Assembly (NCBI GenBank): GCA_017513525.1
Contig: JAFXFC010000015.1
Location: 115,035 to 179,034, forward strand
DNA from: Clostridia bacterium
GTDB taxonomy: Bacteria > Bacillota > Clostridia > Oscillospirales > Acutalibacteraceae
DNA length: 64,000 nt
Direction of reading: 5' to 3'
Position 1 is the first letter of the stretch, and each line of letters opens with the position of its first letter. The notes beneath the pieces are model-generated. The model did no database searches. It was not told the origin of the DNA and saw only the letters and a program-made list of their open reading frames with translations. The translations under genes were made by a program, and so were the position numbers. Positions 49,872 through 59,053 of the stretch are shown here, one piece after another.

Positions 49872-50657
49872 ATGATAAAAAACAAAAATATTGTTCTTAC
49901 GGGCTGCAACAACGGTATAGGACTTGAAATATTAAAGCTTCTCATACAGGGAAACAACAAAATTTTATGTGTTGATACAGGCACAGATAAACTTTCCTGC
50001 CTTGAAAGTGAAAATGTTATTATTTTTCAAAAAGATGTTTCTTCTAAAAAGGCTGTTGATGAAATATTCAAAAAAGCCGAAGAGGTATTCTCGCACATTG
50101 ACATTTTTTATGCGAATGCGGGCTTTGCTTATTATGAAGAAATGGATTACACAGACTGGGACAGAATAACCCGAATTTTTGAAACAAATGTATTCTCCCC
50201 TATTTATTCATATCAGAAATATATAGAGCACCTTAACGGCAAAAGCGGAATATTTGCACTTACGGTATCTGTAATAGGACTGCTTGCAATTCCGGGATAT
50301 GCACTTTACAGTGCATCAAAATTCTCTTTGGACGGCTTTCAGAGAGCCATAAGATTTGAAAAACCAGAAAATCTTCAGCTTACCTGCCTTTATCCTGTGG
50401 CAACAGATACGGGCTTTTTCAGAAGAGCCAATAAAATCGACTTCAAAAAGCCTTTTCCCGTACAAAGTCCCGAACTGGTTGCAAGAAAAATGGTAGAAGG
50501 GATTGAAAACGGAAAGAAAAATGTAAATCCAAGCATACTGTTTAATATTTCAAAACCGTTTATGAGAATACTTCCTCCCTTAAAAGCATTGTATCTTTTA
50601 ATGGAAAACAGAAAATTCACTCAATTTAAGAAAAAAATTAAAAGTGAACAAACATGA
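49872..50657 (+). CDS. Short-chain dehydrogenase/reductase
   Basis: A 261-residue SDR. Features are the cofactor motif TGCNNGIGLEIL, NAG in FYANAGFAYY, Ser in ALTVSVIGLL and the catalytic YSASKFSLD. The first glycine-rich motif TGxNxGIG is slightly unusual at the third position. The ATG at 49872 follows AAAGG, and an upstream start would add 23 basic residues. The substrate is unknown. It has no operon partner and lies just before two tRNA genes. Confidence 0.88.
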   Translation: MIKNKNIVLTGCNNGIGLEILKLLIQGNNKILCVDTGTDKLSCLESENVIIFQKDVSSKKAVDEIFKKAEEVFSHIDIFYANAGFAYYEEMDYTDWDRITRIFETNVFSPIYSYQKYIEHLNGKSGIFALTVSVIGLLAIPGYALYSASKFSLDGFQRAIRFEKPENLQLTCLYPVATDTGFFRRANKIDFKKPFPVQSPELVARKMVEGIENGKKNVNPSILFNISKPFMRILPPLKALYLLMENRKFTQFKKKIKSEQT

Positions 50658-50667
50658 CAAAAAGCTC

Positions 50668-50696
50668 TTGACAATGAAGTTTTCTTGTGATATTAT
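50668..50696 (+). promoter_or_regulatory. Promoter of the tRNA-Ser pair
   Basis: TTGACA (50668-50673), 17 bases, TATTAT (50691-50696). The first tRNA begins 15 bases after the -10. Confidence 0.8.
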
Positions 50697-50710
50697 ATCA
50701 AATGCTAAAT

Positions 50711-50801
50711 GGAGAGATACCGAAGTGGTCATAACGGAACGGTCTTGAAAACCGTCGTACTCTTACGGGTACCGTGGGTTCGAATCCCACTCTCTCCGCC
50801 A
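50711..50801 (+). tRNA. tRNA-Ser (UGA)
   Basis: Acceptor GGAGAGA/TCTCTCC, anticodon loop CTTGAAA (anticodon TGA), a long variable arm (TACTCTTACGGGTACC region), T-arm with GGGTTCGAATCCC and encoded CCA. It is 91 bases long, normal for a class II tRNA. It reads serine UCA and related codons. Confidence 0.96.
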
Positions 50802-50840
50802 TTTTTTTAATTGAATAAATCGTAACCCGATTATCAATTT

Positions 50841-50931
50841 GGAGCAGTACTCAAGTTGGTGACGAGGCGCCCCTGCTAAGGGCGTAGGTCGGGTAACCGG
50901 CGCGAGAGTTCGAGTCTCTCCTGCTCCGCCA
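50841..50931 (+). tRNA. tRNA-Ser (GCU)
   Basis: Acceptor GGAGCAG/CTGCTCC, anticodon loop CTGCTAA (anticodon GCT), long variable arm, T-arm with GAGTTCGAGTCTC and encoded CCA. It lies 39 bases after tRNA-Ser(UGA) and probably shares its promoter. Confidence 0.96.
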
Positions 50932-50963
50932 GAAAAAAGCACTTCGCAAGAAGTGCTTTTTTC
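50932..50963. terminator. Terminator after the tRNA pair
   Basis: AAAAAAGCACTTC and GAAGTGCTTTTTT form a hairpin with loop GCAA and a T-run on either strand. Confidence 0.9.
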
Positions 50964-50967
50964 AGTT

Positions 50968-51138
50968 TTATTCGCCTTACGGCGAGTGATATTGCTTTGC
51001 AGTGATATTATGCTGCGCATAGTGTTATTCGCTTCGCGAGTTTTAACGGCGAATAAAATATCACTGCGAAACGAAGTGGAGCAATATCACTTTCACAATG
51101 TGAAAATATCACTCCGACAAAGTCGGAATATCACTGAA
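50968..51138. repeat. Two-sided mosaic of 8-bp repeats and mini-hairpins
   Basis: On the left, AGTGATAT-like words (about 50975, 50991, 51010) alternate with mini-hairpins such as CGCC-TTAC-GGCG, TGC-TTT-GCA, ATGC-TGC-GCAT and CGC-TTC-GCG. On the right the word is inverted, ATATCACT (about 51058, 51084, 51106, 51129), alternating with TTCAC-AAT-GTGAA and CCGAC-AAA-GTCGG. No protein is encoded. It lies between a tRNA terminator and the GH92 promoter. Confidence 0.8.
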
Positions 51139-51156
51139 ATAAAAAACTTCCTTATC

Positions 51157-51185
51157 TTGACAACATAAATAACAATTGTTAAAAT
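51157..51185 (+). promoter_or_regulatory. Promoter of the GH92 gene with central palindrome
   Basis: TTGACA (51157-51162), 17 bases, TAAAAT (51180-51185). The palindrome AACAATTGTT fills the spacer end and may be an operator for a sugar-responsive regulator (inference). Confidence 0.75.
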
Positions 51186-51218
51186 ATTTATAAATAAGCA
51201 AATATAGGAGGAGCGCTT

Positions 51219-53477
51219 ATGTGGCCATTGATCAGAATTTTGGTTTCTATGTTTATTGTTCTTGAAACAACATTTGCAGGACTTTTTAACGGACTTATGA
51301 TAAAATCCGTTGAAATGCCTGAAATAGAAACAGGAGAATATACGCAATATGTAGATCCCTTTATAGGAACAGGAGGCACTCCGTGGACAGCAGGTATGCT
51401 CAGTCCTGCCGCTACAGTTCCCTTCGGTTCTGTCAGACTCGGCCCCGATACATCTTTTATCGGAGGCGCATATATCGTAAAAACAAACACATCGGGCTAT
51501 TACTATGAACATGCCCATATCAAGGGCTTCAGCCACTCAAGACTTTCGGGAACGGGTGCTGAGGATTATCAGATGTTCAGAATAACACCAGCAGTCGGAG
51601 AAAAAGAAGCAGGTATTATCCCCTATTCACACCTTTATGAAAAAGCGGTTCCCGGTTATTATGCTGTTTACTTACAGTCACTTGACTGTCTTGTTGAACT
51701 GTCTGCAGATATACATACAGGTGTTCACAGATACACCTTCAATAATTCTCAGGATGCCCGTCTTTATATTGACATAACCTCTACGGCAGGTAATTACAAT
51801 GCCGCAAAGGGCTTTGTTAATGTTGACGAAGAAAATGCCGTTATCACGGGCGGCTGTGAATTAGGTGCTGCTTTCTCCTCAAGATATGAGGGACTTCCCG
51901 TTTATTTTGCAGCAATCGCTGACAAAGAAATTAAATCATATGAGATTGTCGGCGATGAAAACGATCTCGGAATTGATATCAATTTCGGAAACATCAATGG
52001 TGAGCCCGTTGAAATGAAAGTCGGCATAAGCTTTGTAAGCACGGAAAATGCTTATGAAAATCTTATTTCCGAAACTGAAGGCCTTACATTCGATGATGTA
52101 AGAAAAAATGCACTTTCTGATTGGGACGGAGCACTTTCTGTTATCGATATGGAAAGCACTGACAACGAAATCAAAAAAGTATTCTATACTGCCCTTTATC
52201 ACAGCATGATAATGCCCACAAACTTTACTGATGTAAACGGCGAATATCTCGGCTTCGATAAGGAAGTACACACGGCAGACGGTTTTACATACAGAACCGA
52301 TATGTCGCTTTGGGATACAGCAAGAACTACCCATTCATTATATACACTTATTGCCCCTGAAATTCAGTATGACTGTCTCAAGTCCCTTGTTGAAATGGCA
52401 GAAGTGGGCGGAGCACTTCCCCGCTGGCCCATGGGCGCAGGCTATGCAGGCTCAATGCTCGGTGACCCTGCAAATATAGTTATCACAGAAAGCTATCTTA
52501 AAGGCTTTACCGATTTTGATGTTCAGACAGCCTACGAATATATGAAGCATTCATCCGAGGTTAAGGACACAAAAGTGGGCAGAGATTATGTTGATTTATA
52601 TAACAAATACGGTTATGTGCCCGATGATCTTGCTCCCGCAGATGAATCTGTTGCAAGAACCATCGAATATTCATGGGAAGACGGTGCTATAGCTACTCTT
52701 GCCGAAGCTTTAGGTTATACCCAGGACGCAGCAAAATATTACGAAAAGTCAATGAACTATAAAAACACTTTCAATCCCGCAACAAAGTATTTCCAGGCAA
52801 GAAATTCTGACGGTAAATATGTATGGAATTTCAGCCCCTACATCACCAGTTTCTATGATGCAGTTATGATCAAGAAGTTTGCAGACGCCTACTGTGAAGG
52901 CAGTGCAAGACAGTGGAGATGGAATGCACTTCAGGATATCGACGGAATGATTGAGCTTTTCGGCAGTGAAGAATACTTTGTAAAAGAGCTTGAAGACTTT
53001 ATGGAAGATGCTTCTCTTACCCGTGCTGCTATTGACCCCGGTCACGGCTTCTGGGTAGGCAATCAGCACGATATTCACACTCCCTATCTTTTCAGTAATG
53101 CAGGCCGAGAGGACCTTACTCAGAAATGGGTACGCTGGACTCTTGCAGAACGCTTCAGCAGCGATATCAACGGACTTGACGGTAACGATGACGGCGGAAC
53201 ACTCAGCTCCTGGTATGTATTCTCAGCAATGGGCTTCTATCCCCTTGCAGGTACAGATAAATATTGGATAGGTTCTCCCAATATCGACAGTGCAACAGTA
53301 ACTCTCGGAAACGGCAACACACTTGATATCAAAGCAGTTAATCAGAGCGAAAAGAATGTATATGTTAAATCTGTAACACTCAACGGTGTTGAGCTTGAAG
53401 GCACATATATCACTCACGAAGAGCTTATGAGCGGCGGCGAGCTCGTATTCACAATGGGCAGCACCCCCAACAAATAA
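51219..53477 (+). CDS. GH92 alpha-mannosidase
   Basis: A 752-residue glycoside hydrolase family 92 enzyme. Conserved parts include YVDPFIGTGG, KGFSHSRLSGTGAEDYQMF, DPGHGFWVGNQHDIHTPYLF and GNDDGGTLSSWYVFSAMG. GH92 members are calcium-dependent exo-mannosidases acting mostly on alpha-1,2-mannose of N-glycans or yeast mannan. An N-terminal hydrophobic stretch (1-30) suggests a membrane anchor or signal peptide. It is a single gene with AGGAGG and its own promoter and terminator. The exact linkage cannot be read. Confidence 0.92.
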   Translation: MWPLIRILVSMFIVLETTFAGLFNGLMIKSVEMPEIETGEYTQYVDPFIGTGGTPWTAGMLSPAATVPFGSVRLGPDTSFIGGAYIVKTNTSGYYYEHAHIKGFSHSRLSGTGAEDYQMFRITPAVGEKEAGIIPYSHLYEKAVPGYYAVYLQSLDCLVELSADIHTGVHRYTFNNSQDARLYIDITSTAGNYNAAKGFVNVDEENAVITGGCELGAAFSSRYEGLPVYFAAIADKEIKSYEIVGDENDLGIDINFGNINGEPVEMKVGISFVSTENAYENLISETEGLTFDDVRKNALSDWDGALSVIDMESTDNEIKKVFYTALYHSMIMPTNFTDVNGEYLGFDKEVHTADGFTYRTDMSLWDTARTTHSLYTLIAPEIQYDCLKSLVEMAEVGGALPRWPMGAGYAGSMLGDPANIVITESYLKGFTDFDVQTAYEYMKHSSEVKDTKVGRDYVDLYNKYGYVPDDLAPADESVARTIEYSWEDGAIATLAEALGYTQDAAKYYEKSMNYKNTFNPATKYFQARNSDGKYVWNFSPYITSFYDAVMIKKFADAYCEGSARQWRWNALQDIDGMIELFGSEEYFVKELEDFMEDASLTRAAIDPGHGFWVGNQHDIHTPYLFSNAGREDLTQKWVRWTLAERFSSDINGLDGNDDGGTLSSWYVFSAMGFYPLAGTDKYWIGSPNIDSATVTLGNGNTLDIKAVNQSEKNVYVKSVTLNGVELEGTYITHEELMSGGELVFTMGSTPNK

Positions 53478-53486
53478 ACCGATATA

Positions 53487-53520
53487 AAGAGCCTCCCGAA
53501 CTGGGAGGCTCTTATTAAAT
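53487..53520 (+). terminator. Terminator after the GH92 gene
   Basis: AAGAGCCTCCC (53487-53497) pairs with GGGAGGCTCTT (53503-53513) around GAACT, followed by ATTAAATG. The T-tract is weak but the stem is very stable. Confidence 0.75.
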
Positions 53521-53547
53521 GTTTTTAAAGTAAATTATATAATTATC

Positions 53548-53576
53548 TTGACCGATGATAAATTCACGGCTATAAT
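53548..53576 (+). promoter_or_regulatory. Promoter of the proBAC operon
   Basis: TTGACC (53548-53553), 17 bases, TATAAT (53571-53576). The leader of about 70 bases contains weak hairpins (CCGAT/ATCGG and TGCG/CGCA) but no recognisable T-box. Confidence 0.8.
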
Positions 53577-53653
53577 AAGACATTATACCGATTTAATGCG
53601 GTAAAGTGTATCGGCAAAAGAAAGGATATTGCGGTCTTTCGCAGGTTATAATT

Positions 53654-54424
53654 ATGAGAATAGTTATCAAGGTGGGAACATCCACACTTGCCCATTCAAC
53701 AGGCAGACTTAATATAAGAAGAGTTGAAGAGCTTGTAAAGGTTATGAGTGATCTTAAAAACAGCGGTCATGAAGTAATTTTAGTTTCATCGGGTGCTATC
53801 GGCATGGGTGTCGGCAAGCTCTCGCTTAAAGAGAAGCCGTCAGACATTCCCACAAAACAGGCAGCAGCAGCTGTCGGTCAGTGTGAGCTTATGTATACAT
53901 ATGATAAGCTGTTTTCCGAATATAATCACACTGTAGCACAGCTTCTTCTTACAGGCTCAGACTTTAAGACAGAAGACAGACATTCAAATTTTACCAACAC
54001 TATGATGCGCCTTTTAGAGCTCGATGTTCTGCCCATAATAAATGAGAACGACACCGTTGCAACAGAAGAAATAAGTGTTGGTGATAATGACACGCTTTCT
54101 GCTTTGGTTGCTCAAAGCATTAACGCCGATTTACTTGTTTTAATGTCCGATATAGACGGACTGTATACTGCCGATCCGCATAAAGATCCTACAGCTTCTC
54201 TTATTCCAGAAATAAGAGAACTGACTCCAAATATAATGGCTCTCGGAGGCGGTGCCGGCTCGGCACTCGGCACGGGAGGTATGAGAACAAAGCTTCACGC
54301 AGCCGAACTTTGCACTGAAAGCGGTACGGATATGATAATAACCAACGGTCAGAATCCCGATATTTTATATGACATAGCAGACGGAAAACCTGTCGGCACA
54401 AGATTCATTTCAAAGGGGAAATAA
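53654..54424 (+). CDS. proB: Glutamate 5-kinase
   Basis: A 256-residue amino-acid kinase, first enzyme of proline synthesis (glutamate to glutamyl phosphate). Motifs are RIVIKVGTSTLA, ILVSSGAIGMG, INENDTVATEEISVGDNDTL and GTGGMRTKLHAA. The C-terminal PUA domain present in many ProB proteins is missing, as in the short form. The ATG at 53654 fits the conserved N-terminus. It is followed after 2 bases by proA. Confidence 0.93.
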   Translation: MRIVIKVGTSTLAHSTGRLNIRRVEELVKVMSDLKNSGHEVILVSSGAIGMGVGKLSLKEKPSDIPTKQAAAAVGQCELMYTYDKLFSEYNHTVAQLLLTGSDFKTEDRHSNFTNTMMRLLELDVLPIINENDTVATEEISVGDNDTLSALVAQSINADLLVLMSDIDGLYTADPHKDPTASLIPEIRELTPNIMALGGGAGSALGTGGMRTKLHAAELCTESGTDMIITNGQNPDILYDIADGKPVGTRFISKGK

Positions 54425-54426
54425 TA

Positions 54427-55683
54427 ATGACTACACTCGAAATATTAAAATCCGCAAAAACAGCGGTAAAAGCAATAGTTACATTATCCTCTGAACAAAA
54501 AAACGAAGCACTTCTTTCCATGGCAGATGCTCTCGAAGAATATACAGATGAAATACTGAAAGCCAATGCACTTGATATTGAAGCGGCAAAGGATAAGATA
54601 AGTCCCGTCATGATAGACAGACTCTCTCTTACAAAAGAACGCATCAAGGGTATGGCTGACGGAATAAGAGATGTTGTAAAGCTCCCCGATCCTGTCGGTG
54701 AGGTTCTTGAAACAGTTACCCGTCCCAACGAACTTATTATTAAGAAAACTGCAGTTCCCATGGGCGTGGTTGCAATGATTTATGAATCCCGCCCCAATGT
54801 CACATCAGATGCGGCGGCACTTTCTCTTAAAAGCGGAAATGTTTCCGTTCTTCGTTCGGGAAAAGAAGCCTTCCGTTCCTCAAATGCAATAACCGAAGCC
54901 ATGAGAAAGGGACTTGAAAAAGTAGGGCTTCCCGAAACTCTTATAAATCTTATTCAGGACACATCCCGTGAAAGTGCAAATGAGCTGATGACGGCTGTAG
55001 AGTATGTTGACCTGTTAATACCCCGAGGTGGGGCAGGACTTATCTCTGCGTGTGTTTCAAATGCAAAAGTCCCCTGTATACAGACAGGCACGGGAATATG
55101 CCATATATATGTAGATGATAAGGCTGATATAAATATGGCTGTCAATATCATAAACAACGCAAAAACAAGCCGTCCTTCGGTTTGTAATGCCTGCGAAGTA
55201 GTTTTAGTTAATAAAGGAGTTGCAAAAGAAATTCTGCCCCTTTTGAAAAAAAAATTAGTGGAAGAAAGAAAAGAAGCGGGGCTTACTCCTGTTGAGCTTC
55301 GTCTTGATAATTACTGCAGTAGTATAATAGACGGCACACCTGCAGATGAAAATGATTTTGATACAGAATTTCTCGACTATATAATAGCTATAAAAGCAGT
55401 CAATGATGTTTCTGAGGCAATAGATCATATAAGCTGTCATTCAACAAAGCATTCAGATTGCATTATCACACAAAATGCTGAAAATGCAAAGCTTTTCACA
55501 GCCCTTGTTGACTCTTCTTCAGTTTATCACAATGCTTCAACAAGATTTACCGACGGCGGAGAATTCGGTCTCGGCTGTGAAATAGGCATTTCCACACAGA
55601 AGCTTCATGCAAGAGGTCCCATGGGACTTCGTGAACTTACCACATATAAATATATAATTTCCGGAAACGGACAGATCAGATAA
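54427..55683 (+). CDS. proA: Gamma-glutamyl phosphate reductase
   Basis: A 418-residue NADPH-dependent enzyme of the aldehyde dehydrogenase superfamily, converting glutamyl phosphate to the semialdehyde. Features are AMIYESRPNVTSDAAALSLK, the catalytic Cys in SVCNACEVVLVN (near residue 255) and GLGCEIGISTQKLHARGPMG. Full length. It is the middle gene of proBAC, with a good ribosome binding site. Confidence 0.95.
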   Translation: MTTLEILKSAKTAVKAIVTLSSEQKNEALLSMADALEEYTDEILKANALDIEAAKDKISPVMIDRLSLTKERIKGMADGIRDVVKLPDPVGEVLETVTRPNELIIKKTAVPMGVVAMIYESRPNVTSDAAALSLKSGNVSVLRSGKEAFRSSNAITEAMRKGLEKVGLPETLINLIQDTSRESANELMTAVEYVDLLIPRGGAGLISACVSNAKVPCIQTGTGICHIYVDDKADINMAVNIINNAKTSRPSVCNACEVVLVNKGVAKEILPLLKKKLVEERKEAGLTPVELRLDNYCSSIIDGTPADENDFDTEFLDYIIAIKAVNDVSEAIDHISCHSTKHSDCIITQNAENAKLFTALVDSSSVYHNASTRFTDGGEFGLGCEIGISTQKLHARGPMGLRELTTYKYIISGNGQIR

Positions 55684-55696
55684 GGAGTGAGGAAAT

Positions 55697-56494
55697 ATGA
55701 AATATACATTCGGCTTTATAGGCTGCGGTAATATGGGCGGTGCCTTATGTGATGCTGCTGCAAAAAACCTTGATATGAAAATTGCCGTCTTTGACACATT
55801 AAGTGAAAAAGCGGCTTCATATGAAGAAAAATACTGTAATGTAAAAGTAACTTCCCTTAAAGAGCTTGTCACAGAAAGCGAATATGTCTTTATTGGTGTA
55901 AAGCCGCAGATGCTCTCAGAGCTTTTCTCTGATATTGCACCCTTGTTCAATAAATGTGATCCCGTTCTCGTTTCTATGGCAGCAGGTACATCTATTGAAA
56001 AGCTCTGCACACTTTCGGGAAAAGAAATGCCCGTTATAAGAATAATGCCAAACACCCCTGCAGCTATCGGAGAGGGAGTTATTCTTTATTGCAGCAATGA
56101 GGCTACATCCGATTCACAGGTCGATTATTTCGTAAATGCAATGTCAGGAGCGGGTCTTCTTGATAAGATAGATGAATGCAAAATTGATGCGGCAAGTGCA
56201 GTTTCGGGCTGCGGTCCCGCATTCGCATATATGTTTATTGAAGCTTTAGCTGACGGTGCAGTTGAATGCGGAATCCCAAGAGATAAAGCCATGATGTATG
56301 CCGCAAAAATGCTCTCAGGAGCTGCCGATATGGTGCTTCAGTCAGGCAAGCATCCGGGTGCACTTAAAGATGCTGTTTGCTCCCCCGGCGGCACTACAAT
56401 AGCAGGTGTCCATGCTCTCGAAGACGGCGCTTTCAGAAGTGCAGTTATGAATGCGGTAACTTCTGCTTACAAAAGAACACTTGAATTAACATAA
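55697..56494 (+). CDS. proC: Pyrroline-5-carboxylate reductase
   Basis: A 265-residue enzyme for the last step of proline synthesis. It has the Rossmann motif FIGCGNMGGAL, then RIMPNTPAAIGEG and the C-terminal signature SGCGPAFAYMFIEALADGA and SPGGTTIAGVHALE. With proB and proA it forms a complete proline operon. AAGGAG precedes the start. Confidence 0.95.
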   Translation: MKYTFGFIGCGNMGGALCDAAAKNLDMKIAVFDTLSEKAASYEEKYCNVKVTSLKELVTESEYVFIGVKPQMLSELFSDIAPLFNKCDPVLVSMAAGTSIEKLCTLSGKEMPVIRIMPNTPAAIGEGVILYCSNEATSDSQVDYFVNAMSGAGLLDKIDECKIDAASAVSGCGPAFAYMFIEALADGAVECGIPRDKAMMYAAKMLSGAADMVLQSGKHPGALKDAVCSPGGTTIAGVHALEDGAFRSAVMNAVTSAYKRTLELT

Positions 56495-56642
56495 TCACAC
56501 AAAAAAAATGCGGGTAGGGGCGGGGTTGCCCCGCCCGTAATTTTGCTCATGTTACTTTGTAGGACGGGAACCCCGTCCCCCACAATATCTATATACAAAA
56601 AAGCGATGTGCACGCAGCACATCGCCTTTTGTTTTGTATTAA
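56495..56642. repeat. GC-rich hairpins and bidirectional terminator
   Basis: No gene is seen. GGGGCGGGGTTGCCCCGCCC and ACGGGAACCCCGTCCC are two palindromic words, followed by GCGATGTGC (56603-56611) pairing with GCACATCGC (56617-56625) with A- and T-rich flanks, a terminator for proC and for the convergent guaB. Confidence 0.75.
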
Positions 56643-58148
56643 TCAGTTCCTGGAATTAGATGTAGTTCTGAGGGTTACATCGTGGTAGCCGCCTTCTACG
56701 ATACTTACAGATGAAACAAGTGTAAGCTTTGCTTTTTCCTGAAGCTCAGGGATAGAGAGGGCACCGCAGTTGCACATTGTTGATTTTACCTTATAAAGGC
56801 TCTTTTCAACGTTATCGTGAAGAGGACCTGCATATGTGACATATGAGTCAACGCCTTCTTCAAAGGAGAGCTTTGTGCTGCCGCCGAGGTCATATCTCTG
56901 CCAGTTTCTTGCTCTGTTGGAGCCTTCACCCCAGTATTCCTTAACGTAAGCACCGTTAACCATAAGCTTATTTGTGGGGCTTTCGTCGAAACGCGCAAAG
57001 TATCTGCCGAGCATTACGAAATCTGAACCCATTGCGAGAGCGAGTGTGATATGGTAATCGTGAACGATACCGCCGTCAGAGCAAACGGGAATATAGATAC
57101 CTGTCTTTTCATAATATTCGTTTCTTGCGTTAACAACATCAATGATAGCAGTAGCCTGTCCTCTGCCTATACCCTTTGTTTCACGGGTGATACAAATAGA
57201 ACCGCCGCCGATACCTACTTTAATGAAGTCTGCGCCTGCTTCTGCGAGGAAAAGGAAGCCTTCCTTGTCAACAACGTTACCTGCACCTACTTTTACTGTA
57301 TCACCGTATTTTTCACGGATCCACTTGATTGTGTTAGCCTGCCAGCAGGAATATCCCTCGGAAGAGTCGATACAAAGTACGTCTGCACCTGCTTCAACAA
57401 GTGCGGGAACACGCTGAGCGAAGTCACGGGTATTGATACCTGCACCTACCATATATCTCTTGTCAGAGTCAAGAAGCTCGTTGGGGTTGCTCTTGTGCTG
57501 AGCATAGTCCTTGCGGAAAACGAAATACATAAGATTGCCGAACTTATCAACAATGGGAAGAGAGTTGAGCTTGTTGTCCCAGATAATATCATTTGCTTCT
57601 TTAAGAGTAGTTTCAGCGGGAGCAACAACAAGCTTTTCAACGGGAGTCATAAATTCTGAAACTTTAAGATCGGGACTCATACGGCTTACTCTGTAGTCAC
57701 GGCTTGTTACAATACCTAAAAGCTTGCCGTTTGCAGTACCGTCATCTGTAATTGCAACTGTTGAAAAGCCGTTGATTTCTTTAAGCTCAACAACATCCTG
57801 TAATGTGTGTTCGGGAGTAAGGTTGGAGGCACTTACAACAAAGCCTGCCTTATAATTCTTTACGCGGGCAACCATTGCGGCTTCGTCTTCAATGGACTGT
57901 GAACCGTAGATAAATGACATACCGCCTTCTTTTGCGAGGGCAATTGCAAGTGTATCATTTGATACAGACTGCATAATAGCAGAAATCATAGGAATATTAA
58001 GTGAAATTGCGGGTTCTTCGCCCTTTTTGAATTTTACAAGAGGAGTTTTAAGCGAAACATTTGAAGGCACACAGTTTTCATCTGTATAGCCGGGCACTAA
58101 AAGATATTCACTGAAGGTATGTGAAGGTTCACTGTAATAAAAAGCCAT
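56643..58148 (-). CDS. guaB: IMP dehydrogenase
   Basis: A 501-residue enzyme that oxidises IMP to XMP in guanine nucleotide synthesis. The TIM barrel is interrupted by two CBS domains (about residues 95-215). The catalytic loop reads [20 protein letters not shown], with the nucleophile Cys after GSI; the more usual form is GPGSICTTR. The flap [20 protein letters not shown] is longer than in typical enzymes. The ATG at 58148 follows AAAGGAG. It is a single gene. The variant loop puts it in a less common branch. Confidence 0.85.
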   Translation of the reverse strand: MAFYYSEPSHTFSEYLLVPGYTDENCVPSNVSLKTPLVKFKKGEEPAISLNIPMISAIMQSVSNDTLAIALAKEGGMSFIYGSQSIEDEAAMVARVKNYKAGFVVSASNLTPEHTLQDVVELKEINGFSTVAITDDGTANGKLLGIVTSRDYRVSRMSPDLKVSEFMTPVEKLVVAPAETTLKEANDIIWDNKLNSLPIVDKFGNLMYFVFRKDYAQHKSNPNELLDSDKRYMVGAGINTRDFAQRVPALVEAGADVLCIDSSEGYSCWQANTIKWIREKYGDTVKVGAGNVVDKEGFLFLAEAGADFIKVGIGGGSICITRETKGIGRGQATAIIDVVNARNEYYEKTGIYIPVCSDGGIVHDYHITLALAMGSDFVMLGRYFARFDESPTNKLMVNGAYVKEYWGEGSNRARNWQRYDLGGSTKLSFEEGVDSYVTYAGPLHDNVEKSLYKVKSTMCNCGALSIPELQEKAKLTLVSSVSIVEGGYHDVTLRTTSNSRN

Positions 58149-58305
58149 AAAAAATCTCTCCTTTTTATCCTTACTTTTCTCTATATGATAACACAAGAAA
58201 AAAACATAGTCAATTGTGTATTCTTTTATTTATTTATGTTGATTAAGGGAAATTTTTGTGATATATTCATTAATACACATATAAAAAGGAAGATGAACAA
58301 AAATC

Positions 58306-59043
58306 ATGCCGGGGATCGGAACAATAGTAAATGTTGCCGCCGTCATTTTGGGCGGTATCATAGGAATGCTTTTCGGAAAGAAAATTAAACTCGAAATAAG
58401 AGATTCTCTTATGAAAACTGCAGGTGTTGCAGTTATATTTATCGGTGCTGTAGGTGCACTTTCGGGACTGTTAAAGGTTTCCTCGAATGCAAACGGTTCA
58501 CTTGAAACATACGGCTCTCTTATGATGATAATATCACTTATTGTGGGCACTCTTATAGGCGAGCTTATAAAAATCGAAAAGAAGCTTGACCGCTTCGGTG
58601 AGTGGCTCAAAATAAAGGCAAAAGCTACTGAAGACGGCGGCTTTGTGGGAGCATTTGTCAACACTTCGTTAGTAATTTGCGTTGGTGCCATGGCAGTTGT
58701 AGGCGCTATTGAAGACGGAATCGGAGGAAACCCGACTACCCTCTTTGCAAAAGCGCTTCTCGACTTTTTAATAGTAATTATAATGACCTCTACTCTCGGT
58801 AAGGGCTGTATCTTCGCATTTATTCCTATAGGAATTTTTCAAGGCAGCATAACCGCCCTTTCAAAATTTGCAGAGCCTCTTCTTTCAATGGGTTCAGTTA
58901 TCAGTGATATGTCACTTGTAGGCTCTGTTCTTATTTTCTGTGTAGGTATAAATCTTTGCTTCGGCAAAAAATTCAATGTGGGAAATATGCTTCCCTCTCT
59001 TATTGTTGCAATAATTTATTCTGTAATTCAATTTTATATATGA
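58306..59043 (+). CDS. DUF554 membrane protein
   Basis: A 245-residue protein with about seven membrane helices. The start GTIVNVAAVILGGIIGMLFG and the motif GAMAVVGAIEDGIGG are typical of the DUF554/YdfK family, transporter-like proteins of unknown substrate. The gene downstream starts 10 bases after its stop, so the two may be co-transcribed. Confidence 0.88.
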   Translation: MPGIGTIVNVAAVILGGIIGMLFGKKIKLEIRDSLMKTAGVAVIFIGAVGALSGLLKVSSNANGSLETYGSLMMIISLIVGTLIGELIKIEKKLDRFGEWLKIKAKATEDGGFVGAFVNTSLVICVGAMAVVGAIEDGIGGNPTTLFAKALLDFLIVIIMTSTLGKGCIFAFIPIGIFQGSITALSKFAEPLLSMGSVISDMSLVGSVLIFCVGINLCFGKKFNVGNMLPSLIVAIIYSVIQFYI

Positions 59044-59053
59044 GGTGTTTATA

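Noticed and set aside
51050..51140. Regular repeats resembling a CRISPR array
   Set aside because: The repeated word is only 8 bases, the intervening parts are self-complementary mini-hairpins, and no cas gene is present.
53577..53653. A possible T-box leader before proB
   Set aside because: Only weak short hairpins are present; no conserved T-box core or antiterminator is visible and the leader is too short.
57051..57659. A 202-residue open frame opposite guaB
   Set aside because: It lies wholly inside the conserved IMP dehydrogenase gene, has no ribosome binding site and reads as Cys-rich shadow sequence.
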